Shown here piece by piece: positions 18,000 to 25,791 of a DNA stretch of 40,220 nt. Position 1 is the stretch's first letter; the number at the start of each line of letters is the position of its first letter. Origin of the DNA: a virus; the IMG/VR virus record IMGVR_UViG_3300044699_000042, positions 1-40,220 of that record. One strand, 5' to 3'. The notes under the pieces were generated by a model. That model ran no database searches, was not told the DNA's origin, and was given only the letters and a program-made list of their open reading frames with translations. Made by a program: the position numbers and the translations under genes.

Positions 18000-19867
18000 A
18001 GATCGTCAACGACGACCCCTGGTCAGCAGTGTCCCGGCCCGCCACCGAGGCGGACTGGAACGCCATCTCGCACACCGACCGGCGCAAGCCGAGCCAGGAG
18101 AAGCTCGACGCCGACGCGGCCGAGGACCGGGAGAAGTACGACCCGACCAAGGGCATGGGCTGGGGCGAGAAGGCGCTCGTCAACGTCGGCGCTGGCATCG
18201 ACTCCGCGTGGCAGGGTGCCAAGCAACTGGTCGGCCAGGGCGAGAGCGACGAGGCGATCAAGGAGAAGCGGCGCATCGACCAGCACCTCGCCGACCAGAC
18301 GACCGGCGGCGGGCTGCTGCAGGTTGCCGGCGAGATCGCGCCGACGATCCCCTGGGGCTCGGTGCCGGTGCCTTGGCTGCCCGTGGGGGAGGTTGCTGCG
18401 CGCTATGGCAGCGAGCCCGACCGCTGTCGGCGATGGGCGGCGGTGCAGCCTCAGGCGCTCTGATGCCGGTCACCTCCGACGAGTCGCGGATGCAGAACAT
18501 CGGCCTGGGTGCTGCCGGCGGCGGCGTCGCCCCGACCGCCCTCAAGCTCGCCATGAAGGGTGCCAGGGGCGCTGGTCAGATCGGGCAGCGGTTCGCCGCC
18601 GCCCTGCCTGGGACCGTCGGCGAGAAGGCGGCCGAGGCGGTCGCCGGCCGCAAGACTGCCGGCGTCGTCGAGAAGAACCTGCCCAAGGGCGGCATGCCGG
18701 CGCAGGACGTCTACACGCCGCATCCGCACATCGGCGGGCCCGGCCCGAGCGCAGCGGTGGCGACCCAGAGCCCCGAGCTTGCGGCCCTGGAGCGCGGCAG
18801 CCGCACGACCGGCGGGCAGCACTGGCAGGACTTCGACGCGGCGACCCACACCGCCCGCTGGGAAGCCCTCGACCAGGGGCTTGCGACCGCCGACTGACGT
18901 CGCCAAGACCCTGCTGCGCGCCAACGAGATCGGGGCCGATGTAGCCTCGGTCTACGGCAAGGCGGGCAAGGTCCGCTTCAACGACGCGATGACCGACTTC
19001 CACGCCAACCTCCAGACGGCCAAGCAGTCGGCCGCCTACCACGGCAACCCTGCCGTCAAGGCGGCCGTCGACTACGTCGAGAACACGATGGCCCAGGCGG
19101 GTCAGGTGACGCCCGAGCTTCTGCACACGATGCGCCGCACGGTCGCCAAGGGGCTCGTGGGCGTGCCTGGAGCAGGCGAGGCAGGGGTGCGTGCCGCCAG
19201 CAGCGAGCCGTTCGTCCTGGGGCTTGCCAAGGCGATGGACGAGGTACTCGACACCGCCACCAAGGGCAAGTTCGGCAAGTGGAAGGGCGACTACGCCGAG
19301 ACGATGACCAAGGCCGAGGGGCAGAAGGCGGACGTCAACATCCGCTCGCGGTTCATCGACCCGGCGACCGGGACCCCCAGGAAGCCGGTCGCCGGCCTGG
19401 ACGGCGTGCCGGTCCTGACGCCGCACGCCCTCAAGGAAGCGATTGCCGCTGCCGGGTCGGCGAAGCGCGGCCCCAGGAAGGGCCAGAATCTGCTCTCCAC
19501 GGGCTCCGAGGACCTTGTCCAAGGGGTAAGGCGCGACTTGGACGCCGGGGCGCTCCTGCAGCGTTCTAAGGCCGCCAGCACTGGCGGCAGCGGATCGGAC
19601 ACCGGCAGCAACCTCGCCCAGATGGCGATCATGGAGATGGCGATGCCTGGAACCGGGCTTGCCCGGCTCGCCATCGGCCACGGCAGCCAGAAGGCCGACA
19701 AGGCGATGCAGCGCCAGCTAGCGGAGCTTCTGCAGGACCCTGCCAAGCTGCGGGCGTTCATCGCGCGCCAGGAGCAGCAGAGGCTCCTGCGTGCCCGACC
19801 ACCGAGCCTGCCTGGGGTAGGCGCTGCGGCCGGAGCGCCACTGCTGATAGGCGGCGGCGAGCAGTAG
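17996..19867 (+). CDS. Large internal / DNA-ejection protein (frameshifted)
   Basis: Starts ATGA in overlap with the previous stop: MKIVNDDPWSAVSRPATEADW. It continues DPTKGMGWGEKALVNVGAG and DSAWQGAKQLVGQGESDEAI, a hydrophobic Pro/Gly stretch (VAGEIAPTIPWGSVPVPWLP) and long Ala-rich helices. Frame breaks near 18430 and 18885 are repaired by adjacent frames; the whole is about 620 aa and ends AAAGAPLLIGGGEQ. The N-terminal pattern is seen in large internal proteins that follow the tail hub in podoviruses. No lytic transglycosylase motif was found. Confidence 0.65.
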
Positions 19868-19882
19868 GACAATCAGGCGCGC

Positions 19883-19900
19883 AATTACCAGTAACGAAAC
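19883..19900 (+). repeat. 18-bp dyad motif, copy 6
   Basis: AATTACCAGTAACGAAAC in the 87-bp gap between the internal-protein gene and the tail fibre, 15 bp after the stop codon. The core TTACCAGTAA is an inverted repeat. Confidence 0.7.
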
Positions 19901-19954
19901 GGCAACGAACGGTCGCAGCAGCCCAGCCCAGAATGCATCCAAAGAGAGCCTCCT

Positions 19955-21890
19955 ATGCCTCGTAATGTATCCGGCACCTACAGCCTTCCGCTGCCGCCCG
20001 TCGTCCCCAACACCGTCATCCAGTCGGCTTGGGCGAACACGACGACCGACGACATCGCGCAGGGCATCACCGACTCGCTAGACCGCAACGGCCGGGGCGG
20101 CATGATCGCCCCGTTCCGGCTGGTCGACGGCTCGGTCCTGCAGCCCGCCTTCGCCTTCTCGTCGGAGACTGGCACGGGGCTGTACCGTGAGTCTCCAGGC
20201 GTCATGGCTTGTCGGTCATGGGGGTGAAGATCGCCTCGTGGTCCGGCAGCGGCTACGACCTCCTGGCGACCTCGGGGTGACCGGCAACGTCGCCGTCACC
20301 GGCAACCTGTCCTTCCTGGGCAACCTCGTCCTGACGGGCGACATCGCCCTCGACGGCAACCTGGGGCTGACCGGCGGCATCTCGGTCACGGGCGGCATCT
20401 CCTCGACCGACGACATCAGCGTGGTCGAGAACTTCGACGGCATCGCCGGCTTCTTCTCGACCAACCTGTCGACCGGGGCCAACGCAGTCTCGGGCTTCAA
20501 GGGCACCAACGACGCCAACCGCAGCATCGCCATGCTGTCGACGGGCACGGGCTACACCGCCCTCCTGCCCGGCGAGCTTGACAGCACCGGGCTGATCTTC
20601 GCCGACGCCGCTCGCGGGATGGCGTTCGTCGCAACCGGCGCGGCAGGCGGCCAGAGGTGGTACACGGGCGCGTCGCCGGTCCAGCGGATGATGATGGATC
20701 AGGCCGGTCTGGTCGCCATCGGCAACAACTTCTTTCCGTCGACCCCAGGCACCACGCTCGATGTCAAGGGCACGATCCGGGGCATCGGTGGCGCGAGCGC
20801 CAGCGGCGCGGGCCAGGGGCTGCGGCTGCTGAACCTTGCCGGCACGCACGGCGCGTCCCTGACCGTCGGCGAGGTGTCGACCGACCTGACCCTGTCCAAC
20901 GACACCGGGCCGGTCATCATCAACAACACCGGGGCCAACCGGGCGTGGTTCGACATCAACGGCCGGTTCGGCGTCGGCGTAACCCCGAGCTACGGCATCC
21001 ACCTCACGGGCTCGACGACCAACGCCGTCATCGCCGTCACCGACCCGGCGGGCGTGACGACGTTCATGCAGGCCAACGCCAACGCCGACGGCCGCGTCGG
21101 CTCGCTGTCGAACCACCCGATGTACTTCGTCGCCAACGGGGCGGTGAAGGGCGAGTGGAACCCTGCCGGCAACTTCGGCTTCGGGATGACCGGCCCGGTC
21201 TTCCGGGTCGACGTGTCGAGCCCGGCCGGCGGCTACCCCGGCATCCACGTCGACGTGTCAGGCGCGCCCAACCAGGGCATGCTCCAGCTTGGCAACAATA
21301 TGTTCCTGCAGGGCGGGGGCGACTACACCGGGCTCCGGTTCAACCAGGGCGGCGCCGAGCTTGGGCACCTGTCGACCTCGGGCAACCTGGGGCTTGGTGT
21401 CTCCAACGCAGGCATCCGGCTGCACCTCAAGGCTGCCGGCGCAGGCGCTCGCTGCCGGGTCGAGTCGAGCGACGGCAGCGGCGTCATCGCCGACTGGCTC
21501 GCCGACGGCAGCGACTCGGCCCAGCTTGGCACGACGTCGGCGCACCCGATCAAGCTCTTCACCGCCTTCGCCATCAGGCAAATCTGGGGCGCTGGCACCA
21601 ACGCCGCCATCAAGCACGTCTACAACGCCACCGAGTACGTTGCCAGCAACGACCCTGGAGCGGTCGCTGCCGACATCCCCATCGGGTCCATCGTCTTCGG
21701 GCAGGCGGTGATCGTCGGGGGCAGCCCCGCCCTCACCGGCCTTGGGACCTTCACTTGCGGCGTCAGCGGCCAGCAAATCTCGTGGGGAGGCTTCACGGGC
21801 GGCAGCACCACCACCATCACCCACGGGACGTGGCGCAACATCGGCGCGCAGACCGCAGGCGGCGTCGGCCTTTTCCAACGAGTCGCCTAA
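19955..21890 (+). CDS. Tail fibre / receptor-binding protein (frameshifted near the N-terminus)
   Basis: The N-terminus MPRNVSGTYSLPLPPVVPNT, then QSAWANTTTDDIAQ, is the classic virion-attachment start of podovirus tail fibres. After residue ~85 the frame breaks (near 20207 and again near 20276); corrected, it reads GVKIASWSGSGYDLLATSG and runs into a long beta-repeat region (VTGNVAVTGNLSFLGNLVLT, IALDGNLGLTGGISVTGG) typical of trimeric shafts. The C-terminal ~150 residues (GSIVFGQAVIVGGSP..GTFTCGVSGQQISWGG..GTWRNIG) look like a globular tip. About 645 aa. No chaperone or depolymerase motif was seen. Confidence 0.85.
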
Positions 21891-21905
21891 CCCCTGGAGC
21901 TACAA

Positions 21906-22097
21906 ATGGCAGACATCTTCCGCAAGACCCTGAAGCGCCGCGAGGCAGCAGCCGACGCCGACGTCGGCACCCAGGTGGCGGCCGCCCCCGCGCCGGCACC
22001 CAAGCCCGCCGTCGACTTCTTCAAGCCCCAGCCGACCGATCCGGCGGCCGAGGCTGCCAAGCAGAAGAAGCTCGTCGAGATGCTCCGCAACCGGTAA
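21906..22097 (+). CDS. Small hypothetical protein (63 aa)
   Basis: The last gene of the late unit, after the ribosome leader CTGGAGCTACAA, which also precedes many early genes on the other strand. Basic N-terminus (IFRKTLKRREAAAD), an Ala/Pro linker (AAAPAPAPKPAVDFFKPQP) and a helical end. Function unknown; it may be a minor structural or assembly peptide. Confidence 0.65.
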   Translation: MADIFRKTLKRREAAADADVGTQVAAAPAPAPKPAVDFFKPQPTDPAAEAAKQKKLVEMLRNR

Positions 22098-22113
22098 CCC
22101 GGCATTTAAATCA

Positions 22114-22131
22114 AGTTACCCGTAACGAAAA
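22114..22131 (+). repeat. 18-bp dyad motif, copy 7
   Basis: AGTTACCCGTAACGAAAA lies 16 bp after the last late gene and directly joins the hairpin at 22133. On the - strand it forms the T-rich tail of that terminator. Confidence 0.7.
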
Positions 22132-22150
22132 AGGCCGCCCGAAGGCGGCC
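22126..22150 (-). terminator. Terminator at the convergence of early and late units
   Basis: A stem of GGCCGCC (22133-22139) and GGCGGCC (22144-22150) with a 4-base loop. Read on the - strand it is followed by TTTTTCG, giving a good rho-independent terminator for the PEP-CTERM genes. On the + strand there is no T-run after the stem, so it would stop late transcripts less well. Confidence 0.8.
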
Positions 22151-22172
22151 TGGGGTTGGTAGCCTGAGGCGC

Positions 22173-22772
22173 TTACCGTGCGTTCTCGGCCCGCTGGCGA
22201 CGCCGGGCAATGCCGGTGACGACAGCCAGACCGGCCAGCATCAGCGCATACGTCTCGGGCTCGGGGATCGCGGCGACCTGAAGGTTGCCGGCATAGGACG
22301 CCGACTGCCCAGGCACCAGACCGGACACCAAGCCGCTGACCTCGATGGCGTAGGTGCCGGCGGTCAGCGTCAGGAAGTCCAGGGCCGAGACGAACGCGGG
22401 AGCCGTAGTGCCCTCGGCGATCAGCGAGCCCAGCGTCAGGGCAGAGCAAGCCGCCCCGGTCCCGCCGCACGCCGAGGACTCGACGTTGAACAGCTTGGCG
22501 CTGAATTCGCTGACGTTCTGGATCGGCAGGAACACCGCATCGAGCGTGGCCGCTCCCTCCGGCGCGAGGCTGAAGACCCAGAAGTTGTCGAACGCCCCGT
22601 TGGTGCCGGTCGTGCTGTTGGTGAACGTGCTGTTGTCGAACGTCGTCGAGTCGTGCAGCCCCAGGTTGGTCGCAGGTGGCCCCTGGTAGGTGCAGCCGTC
22701 GCAGATCGTGACGGCCGCAGCCGGAAGAGCCAGGGCAGCGAGTGCCAGGGCCGCGAGGAATTTCTTCAGCAT
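22173..22772 (-). CDS. PEP-CTERM sorting-domain protein 1 (exosortase substrate)
   Basis: 199 aa. Residues 1-20 are a signal peptide (KKFLAALALAALALPAAA). The mature part starts with VTICDGCTYQGPP, has Asn/Thr/Ser-rich beta sequence and GAFDNFWVFSL, which resembles the FxDxF subgroup of PEP-CTERM proteins. The C-terminus is a full PEP-CTERM signal: PEP at residues 170-172 (PEPETYALMLAG), a hydrophobic helix and an Arg cluster (ARRRQR). In known systems the host exosortase cuts near PEP and the protein is placed at the surface or in exopolysaccharide. No exosortase is encoded here. Strong ribosome site (AAAGGAG). It is last in the early unit and followed by a terminator. Very unusual cargo for a phage. 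Confidence 0.9.
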   Translation of the reverse strand: MLKKFLAALALAALALPAAAVTICDGCTYQGPPATNLGLHDSTTFDNSTFTNSTTGTNGAFDNFWVFSLAPEGAATLDAVFLPIQNVSEFSAKLFNVESSACGGTGAACSALTLGSLIAEGTTAPAFVSALDFLTLTAGTYAIEVSGLVSGLVPGQSASYAGNLQVAAIPEPETYALMLAGLAVVTGIARRRQRAENAR

Positions 22773-22803
22773 GAGCGATTCTCCTTTGAGGTGATGGGAC
22801 GTT

Positions 22804-23451
22804 TTAACGCGGGAGCTTGCGACGCCGGGCGACGCCGCCGACCACTGCCAGACCGGCCAGCATCAGGGCATACGTCTCGGGCTCGGGGACCGGGGTGACG
22901 TCGAACGGCGTCGAGCCCGGCGTCAACTGGCCGTTGAACCAGCCGCTGCCGCCGTCGGCCAAGCCCTGGGCGTGCGTGGCGAACAGGAACCCGTTCTTGC
23001 CCTCGGGGCCGTTGACGCTGATGCTGTTGAACGACGCCAGCGTCGCGCCGGCAAAGTCCCAGGACAGGACGTCGACGCCGTCGAAGCGCGGCGGGTTGCT
23101 CGACAGGTCGATCTTCCAGTCGAAGTACCCGTCGCCGTCGGCCTTGAAGGCGTTGCTGGAGAAGCTGTAGCCCTCGTAGGCCGAGGCTCCAGTGCCGCCG
23201 ACGTTGCTGATGGCGAGCGGGCCGCCAGCGTAGTTGCCGTACAGGCTGGTGATGAATTCACCGGGGGCCATCGTGCCCTGGAGGTCGAAGTGGACCCCCG
23301 TGGCGGTCTGGGTGACCTCCAAGATCGAGCAGCCGGTGAGGGCGTTGGCGCAGTTGGTGCCCCCACTGAATTCGTTCTCGAATCCGATGGTGACGGCCCC
23401 GGCGCTGGCAGCGGCTGCTGCTAGCACGAGGGCGAGGATGGACTTCTTCAT
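22804..23451 (-). CDS. PEP-CTERM sorting-domain protein 2 (exosortase substrate)
   Basis: 215 aa. Signal peptide MKKSILALVLAAAAASAGAV; mature part beginning TIGFENEFSGGTNCANA with one Cys pair and a beta-rich body (SISVNGPEGKNGFLFATHA). C-terminal PEP at residues 189-191 (PVPEPETYALMLAG), a helix, then ARRRKLPR. The sorting tail is almost identical to that of the neighbouring gene, but the mature parts differ, so the pair is not a simple recent duplication of the whole gene. TAGGAG lies 11 bp before ATG. The gene is separated from the upstream gene by a 70-bp gap that holds a hairpin. The export and sorting role is firm; the biological effect is unknown. Confidence 0.9.
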   Translation of the reverse strand: MKKSILALVLAAAAASAGAVTIGFENEFSGGTNCANALTGCSILEVTQTATGVHFDLQGTMAPGEFITSLYGNYAGGPLAISNVGGTGASAYEGYSFSSNAFKADGDGYFDWKIDLSSNPPRFDGVDVLSWDFAGATLASFNSISVNGPEGKNGFLFATHAQGLADGGSGWFNGQLTPGSTPFDVTPVPEPETYALMLAGLAVVGGVARRRKLPR

Positions 23452-23471
23452 GGTGCGGTGACTCCTAGAAC

Positions 23472-23498
23472 GCCCAGGCTTAGGAGAGGTGCCTGGGC
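23472..23498 (-). other. Hairpin in the leader of PEP-CTERM gene 2
   Basis: GCCCAGGC (23472-23479) pairs with GCCTGGGC (23491-23498) over an 11-base loop, 20 bp upstream of the start on the transcript. There is no T-run. It could be an attenuator or RNA-processing stem that separates the PEP-CTERM genes from the rest of the early transcript. The palindrome CCCTGCAGGG (23503-23512) is next to it. Confidence 0.45.
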
Positions 23499-23521
23499 AA
23501 ACCCCTGCAGGGACTTAGATG

Positions 23522-23755
23522 TTACTGGACCGGCGGCGGCTGCGGCGCACTGGCTGCCGGCAAATCGCTGCCGGTGATGTGGGACGACGGCGGCGGCGGG
23601 TTCTGCCGGGCTTGGTTCTCCTGGGCGATCTCGTTCGCCATCCGGGTCAGGAGGTTGTAGCTGCGCTCTGCAGGGAGCTTGCCCAGCCCCTGCAGGACGA
23701 TCTCGGTTTCCTCGACGGTGAAGATGAAGTTGTACGGGTCGCGAATGCCGGCCAT
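23522..23755 (-). CDS. Hypothetical phage protein (77 aa)
   Basis: Starts three bases after the stop of the HTH gene behind GGGAG. N-terminal FIFTVEETEIVLQGLGKLPAE and SYNLLTRMANEIAQEN form a compact helical unit seen in small phage proteins of unknown role; the C-terminus is Pro/Gln-rich. Confidence 0.65.
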   Translation of the reverse strand: MAGIRDPYNFIFTVEETEIVLQGLGKLPAERSYNLLTRMANEIAQENQARQNPPPPSSHITGSDLPAASAPQPPPVQ

Positions 23756-23758
23756 GCC

Positions 23759-24079
23759 TCAGGCTCCCTTGAAGACGTCAGGCCGGAAGAGCGACGGCTT
23801 GACATTGAAGAACGTCGCCAGTTGCGCGGCGCGCACGGCGGGCAGGGGGTAGTTGCGGTCGCCCTTGCAGAGCCGCTCCCACTTGTACAGGGACTGCGGC
23901 CGCACGCCCAGGAAGCGGGCGAGGTCGGACTTGTTGCGCTCCTCGCCGAGCTTCTCGCGCATCAGCCAGAGGAACGGGTGCGAGGTCGAGGTCTTGCCGC
24001 CGGGCATCTCGCGGGGGAGCTTGATGATGGCAAGGCGGCTGCTCTCGGGCCGGTTGGCCGGGGCTTTCGGTTTTCTCAC
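23759..24079 (-). CDS. Helix-turn-helix DNA-binding protein (Cro/YdaS-like)
   Basis: 106 aa. The central region KSDLARFLGVRPQSLYKWE is a typical helix-turn-helix of the Cro/CI superfamily, flanked by FLWLMREKLGEE before and AVRAAQLATFFNVKPSLF after. The N-terminus is basic and Pro-rich. ATGA overlap with the SNF2 gene. It is the clearest transcription regulator in the window and thus a candidate to bind the dispersed 18-bp dyad, though nothing in the sequence proves this. Confidence 0.75.
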   Translation of the reverse strand: MRKPKAPANRPESSRLAIIKLPREMPGGKTSTSHPFLWLMREKLGEERNKSDLARFLGVRPQSLYKWERLCKGDRNYPLPAVRAAQLATFFNVKPSLFRPDVFKGA

Positions 24080-25479
24080 TTGGACCCTTTCAGGCGGTTG
24101 AGGATGGCAGACTGGAGGTCGGACTTGGCGACCAGGGCATCGGCGATGCTCTCGTCCACCGTGTCCTTCGCGGCGAGGTAGTGTATCACCACAGGCTTGG
24201 TTTGACCCTGGCGGTACACACGGGCGTTGGTCTGGATGTGTTCTTCAAGGTTCCACGTCAGGCCGAACCAGCAGACGGCGTGGCCGCCAGCCTGGAGGTT
24301 CAGGCCGTGCGCGACCGACGTCGGGTGGACCAGCAGCACCGGGAGCTTGCCGTCGTTCCAGTCAGCCATGATGTCGTTGGCTGCCGTCTTGCTGACGCCG
24401 CCGCCGAGGTAGGGGATGTTGGTGCCCTTGGGCAGGACCGACTCCAGCTTGACGCGGATCGCGTCGACCTCGTGCAGGAAGGCGACCGCCACCAGCAGCG
24501 GCGTGCCCTGCTGCTCCTCGACGAGGTCGGCCAGGGCGTCGAGCTTGGCGTCGTGGACGTGGACCGAGCCCGACTCGTTGTACGCCCAGCCGTTGGTGAT
24601 CTGGCGCAGCTTCATCGTCGCGGCGGCGGCGGTCACGGCAGTGAGCTTCTGGTCGCCGACCTGGGCGACGAGGTCGTCGGCCAGCGCCTTGTAGACCGAG
24701 CGCACAGCCTTGGGAAGCTCGACCGGGATCACGTTGTACGAGATGTCCGGCATCGTCAGGTAGTCCTCGGCCTGGAGCCTGAGGGAGACGTCGGCGATGG
24801 CGTTGGCGATCATCTGGGCAGCGCCAGGGCGGACATGCCACTCGTCGATGGTCCGGCCGCCGCCGATGCGCAGGGGCGTGGCGAACATGAAGAGGCGGCG
24901 GAAGTGGGTGATGAAGCGGCCCAGGCGCTTGCCGTCGTCGACGATCTGCATCTGCGCGAACAGGTCCTCGATGCCCTGGGGCGCAGGCGTGCCGGTCAGG
25001 ATCGTGCGGCGGTCGAACAGGGGCAGGATCGTCTTCAGCGCCTTGAAGCGCACCGACTGGGCGTTCTTGAAGCGGGTCGACTCGTCGACCACGAGCAGGC
25101 CGGGCTTGGTGCCGAAGAGCCCCAGGCTGCCCTGCAGCAGGGCCACCAGCCACGCCACGTTCTCCGGGTTGATCAGGTAGACGTCGGCCTTCGCCTCGAC
25201 CGCTGCCAGCCGCTGGGCGGCCGTGCCGTGGATCGTCGACACCTTGAGGTGCTTGAACTGGTCCCACTTCTTGACCTCGGCGGGCCACGTCAGGTGCATC
25301 GGCCGCAGGGGCACGATGACCAGGGTCGCCTGGATCGCGCCGTGGTGCTGCAGCACGCAGTGACCGGCCAGGGTGATGGCCGTCTTGCCCATGCCGGGGT
25401 CGAGGAGCAGGGCCGAGCCCGGCTGCTGGCAGACCAGGGAGATGGCGCGCTGCTGGAAGGGGAGGGGTTCGTACTGCAT
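24076..25479 (-). CDS. SNF2/DEAD-like superfamily II helicase
   Basis: 467 aa, intact. Motif I LDPGMGKT (residues 26-33), Ia VIVPLRPMHLTWPAE, II VVDEST (about residue 130), III LTGTPAPQG, and a C-terminal lobe with motif V-like HPTSVAHGLNLQAGGHAVCWF and VI-like QTNARVYRQGQTKPV. This is the short SNF2-type helicase/translocase common in replication modules of podoviruses. It is preceded by a sigma70-like promoter that overlaps the VRR-NUC gene, and overlaps the HTH gene at its end. Confidence 0.9.
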   Translation of the reverse strand: MQYEPLPFQQRAISLVCQQPGSALLLDPGMGKTAITLAGHCVLQHHGAIQATLVIVPLRPMHLTWPAEVKKWDQFKHLKVSTIHGTAAQRLAAVEAKADVYLINPENVAWLVALLQGSLGLFGTKPGLLVVDESTRFKNAQSVRFKALKTILPLFDRRTILTGTPAPQGIEDLFAQMQIVDDGKRLGRFITHFRRLFMFATPLRIGGGRTIDEWHVRPGAAQMIANAIADVSLRLQAEDYLTMPDISYNVIPVELPKAVRSVYKALADDLVAQVGDQKLTAVTAAAATMKLRQITNGWAYNESGSVHVHDAKLDALADLVEEQQGTPLLVAVAFLHEVDAIRVKLESVLPKGTNIPYLGGGVSKTAANDIMADWNDGKLPVLLVHPTSVAHGLNLQAGGHAVCWFGLTWNLEEHIQTNARVYRQGQTKPVVIHYLAAKDTVDESIADALVAKSDLQSAILNRLKGSK

Positions 25480-25503
25480 GGCTCGCTTTCAACTACTGAG
25501 CCT

Positions 25504-25791
25504 TCAGTCTACAGCAGCCTGGAGCTTCATGTCAAGCGCCTTCTTGAACTGGGGCATCGACCGGATCATGTCGACCTTGTGGCCGAGGTGCAGGTACTCC
25601 TCGTGGACGATCTTCTGCCGGGGCGACGCCCTGCCGTCCTTCGACTTGAATTCGACCAGCCAGCACCGCTCTGCCGGCAGGAAGAACACCCGGTCGGGCT
25701 CGCCGACGATGCCGCCCTGGAGCTTGGCCGAGCGGACCCCGCGCTTCTTGGCGTGCAGGCGCGCAGACCGCTCCAGGCTCGACTCGCTCAC
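25504..25791 (-). CDS. VRR-NUC domain nuclease
   Basis: 95 aa. The GTG start overlaps the primase stop (GTGA). The VRR-NUC fold is shown by SLERSARLHAKKRGVRSAKL, then GEPDRVFFLPAERCWLVEFK with the catalytic D, E and K pattern (PD..., EFK), and HEEYLHLGHKVDMI. Family members are PD-(D/E)XK nucleases acting on structured DNA such as branched intermediates. It is placed between primase and SNF2 helicase, as in many phages. Confidence 0.85.
   Translation of the reverse strand: MSESSLERSARLHAKKRGVRSAKLQGGIVGEPDRVFFLPAERCWLVEFKSKDGRASPRQKIVHEEYLHLGHKVDMIRSMPQFKKALDMKLQAAVD
25506..25535 (-). promoter_or_regulatory. Sigma70-like promoter upstream of the SNF2 gene
   Basis: On the - strand: TTGACA (25535-25530), 18 bp, TAGACT (25511-25506) preceded by TG. 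It lies in the last codons of the VRR-NUC gene and 27 bp before the helicase start. Confidence 0.6.
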
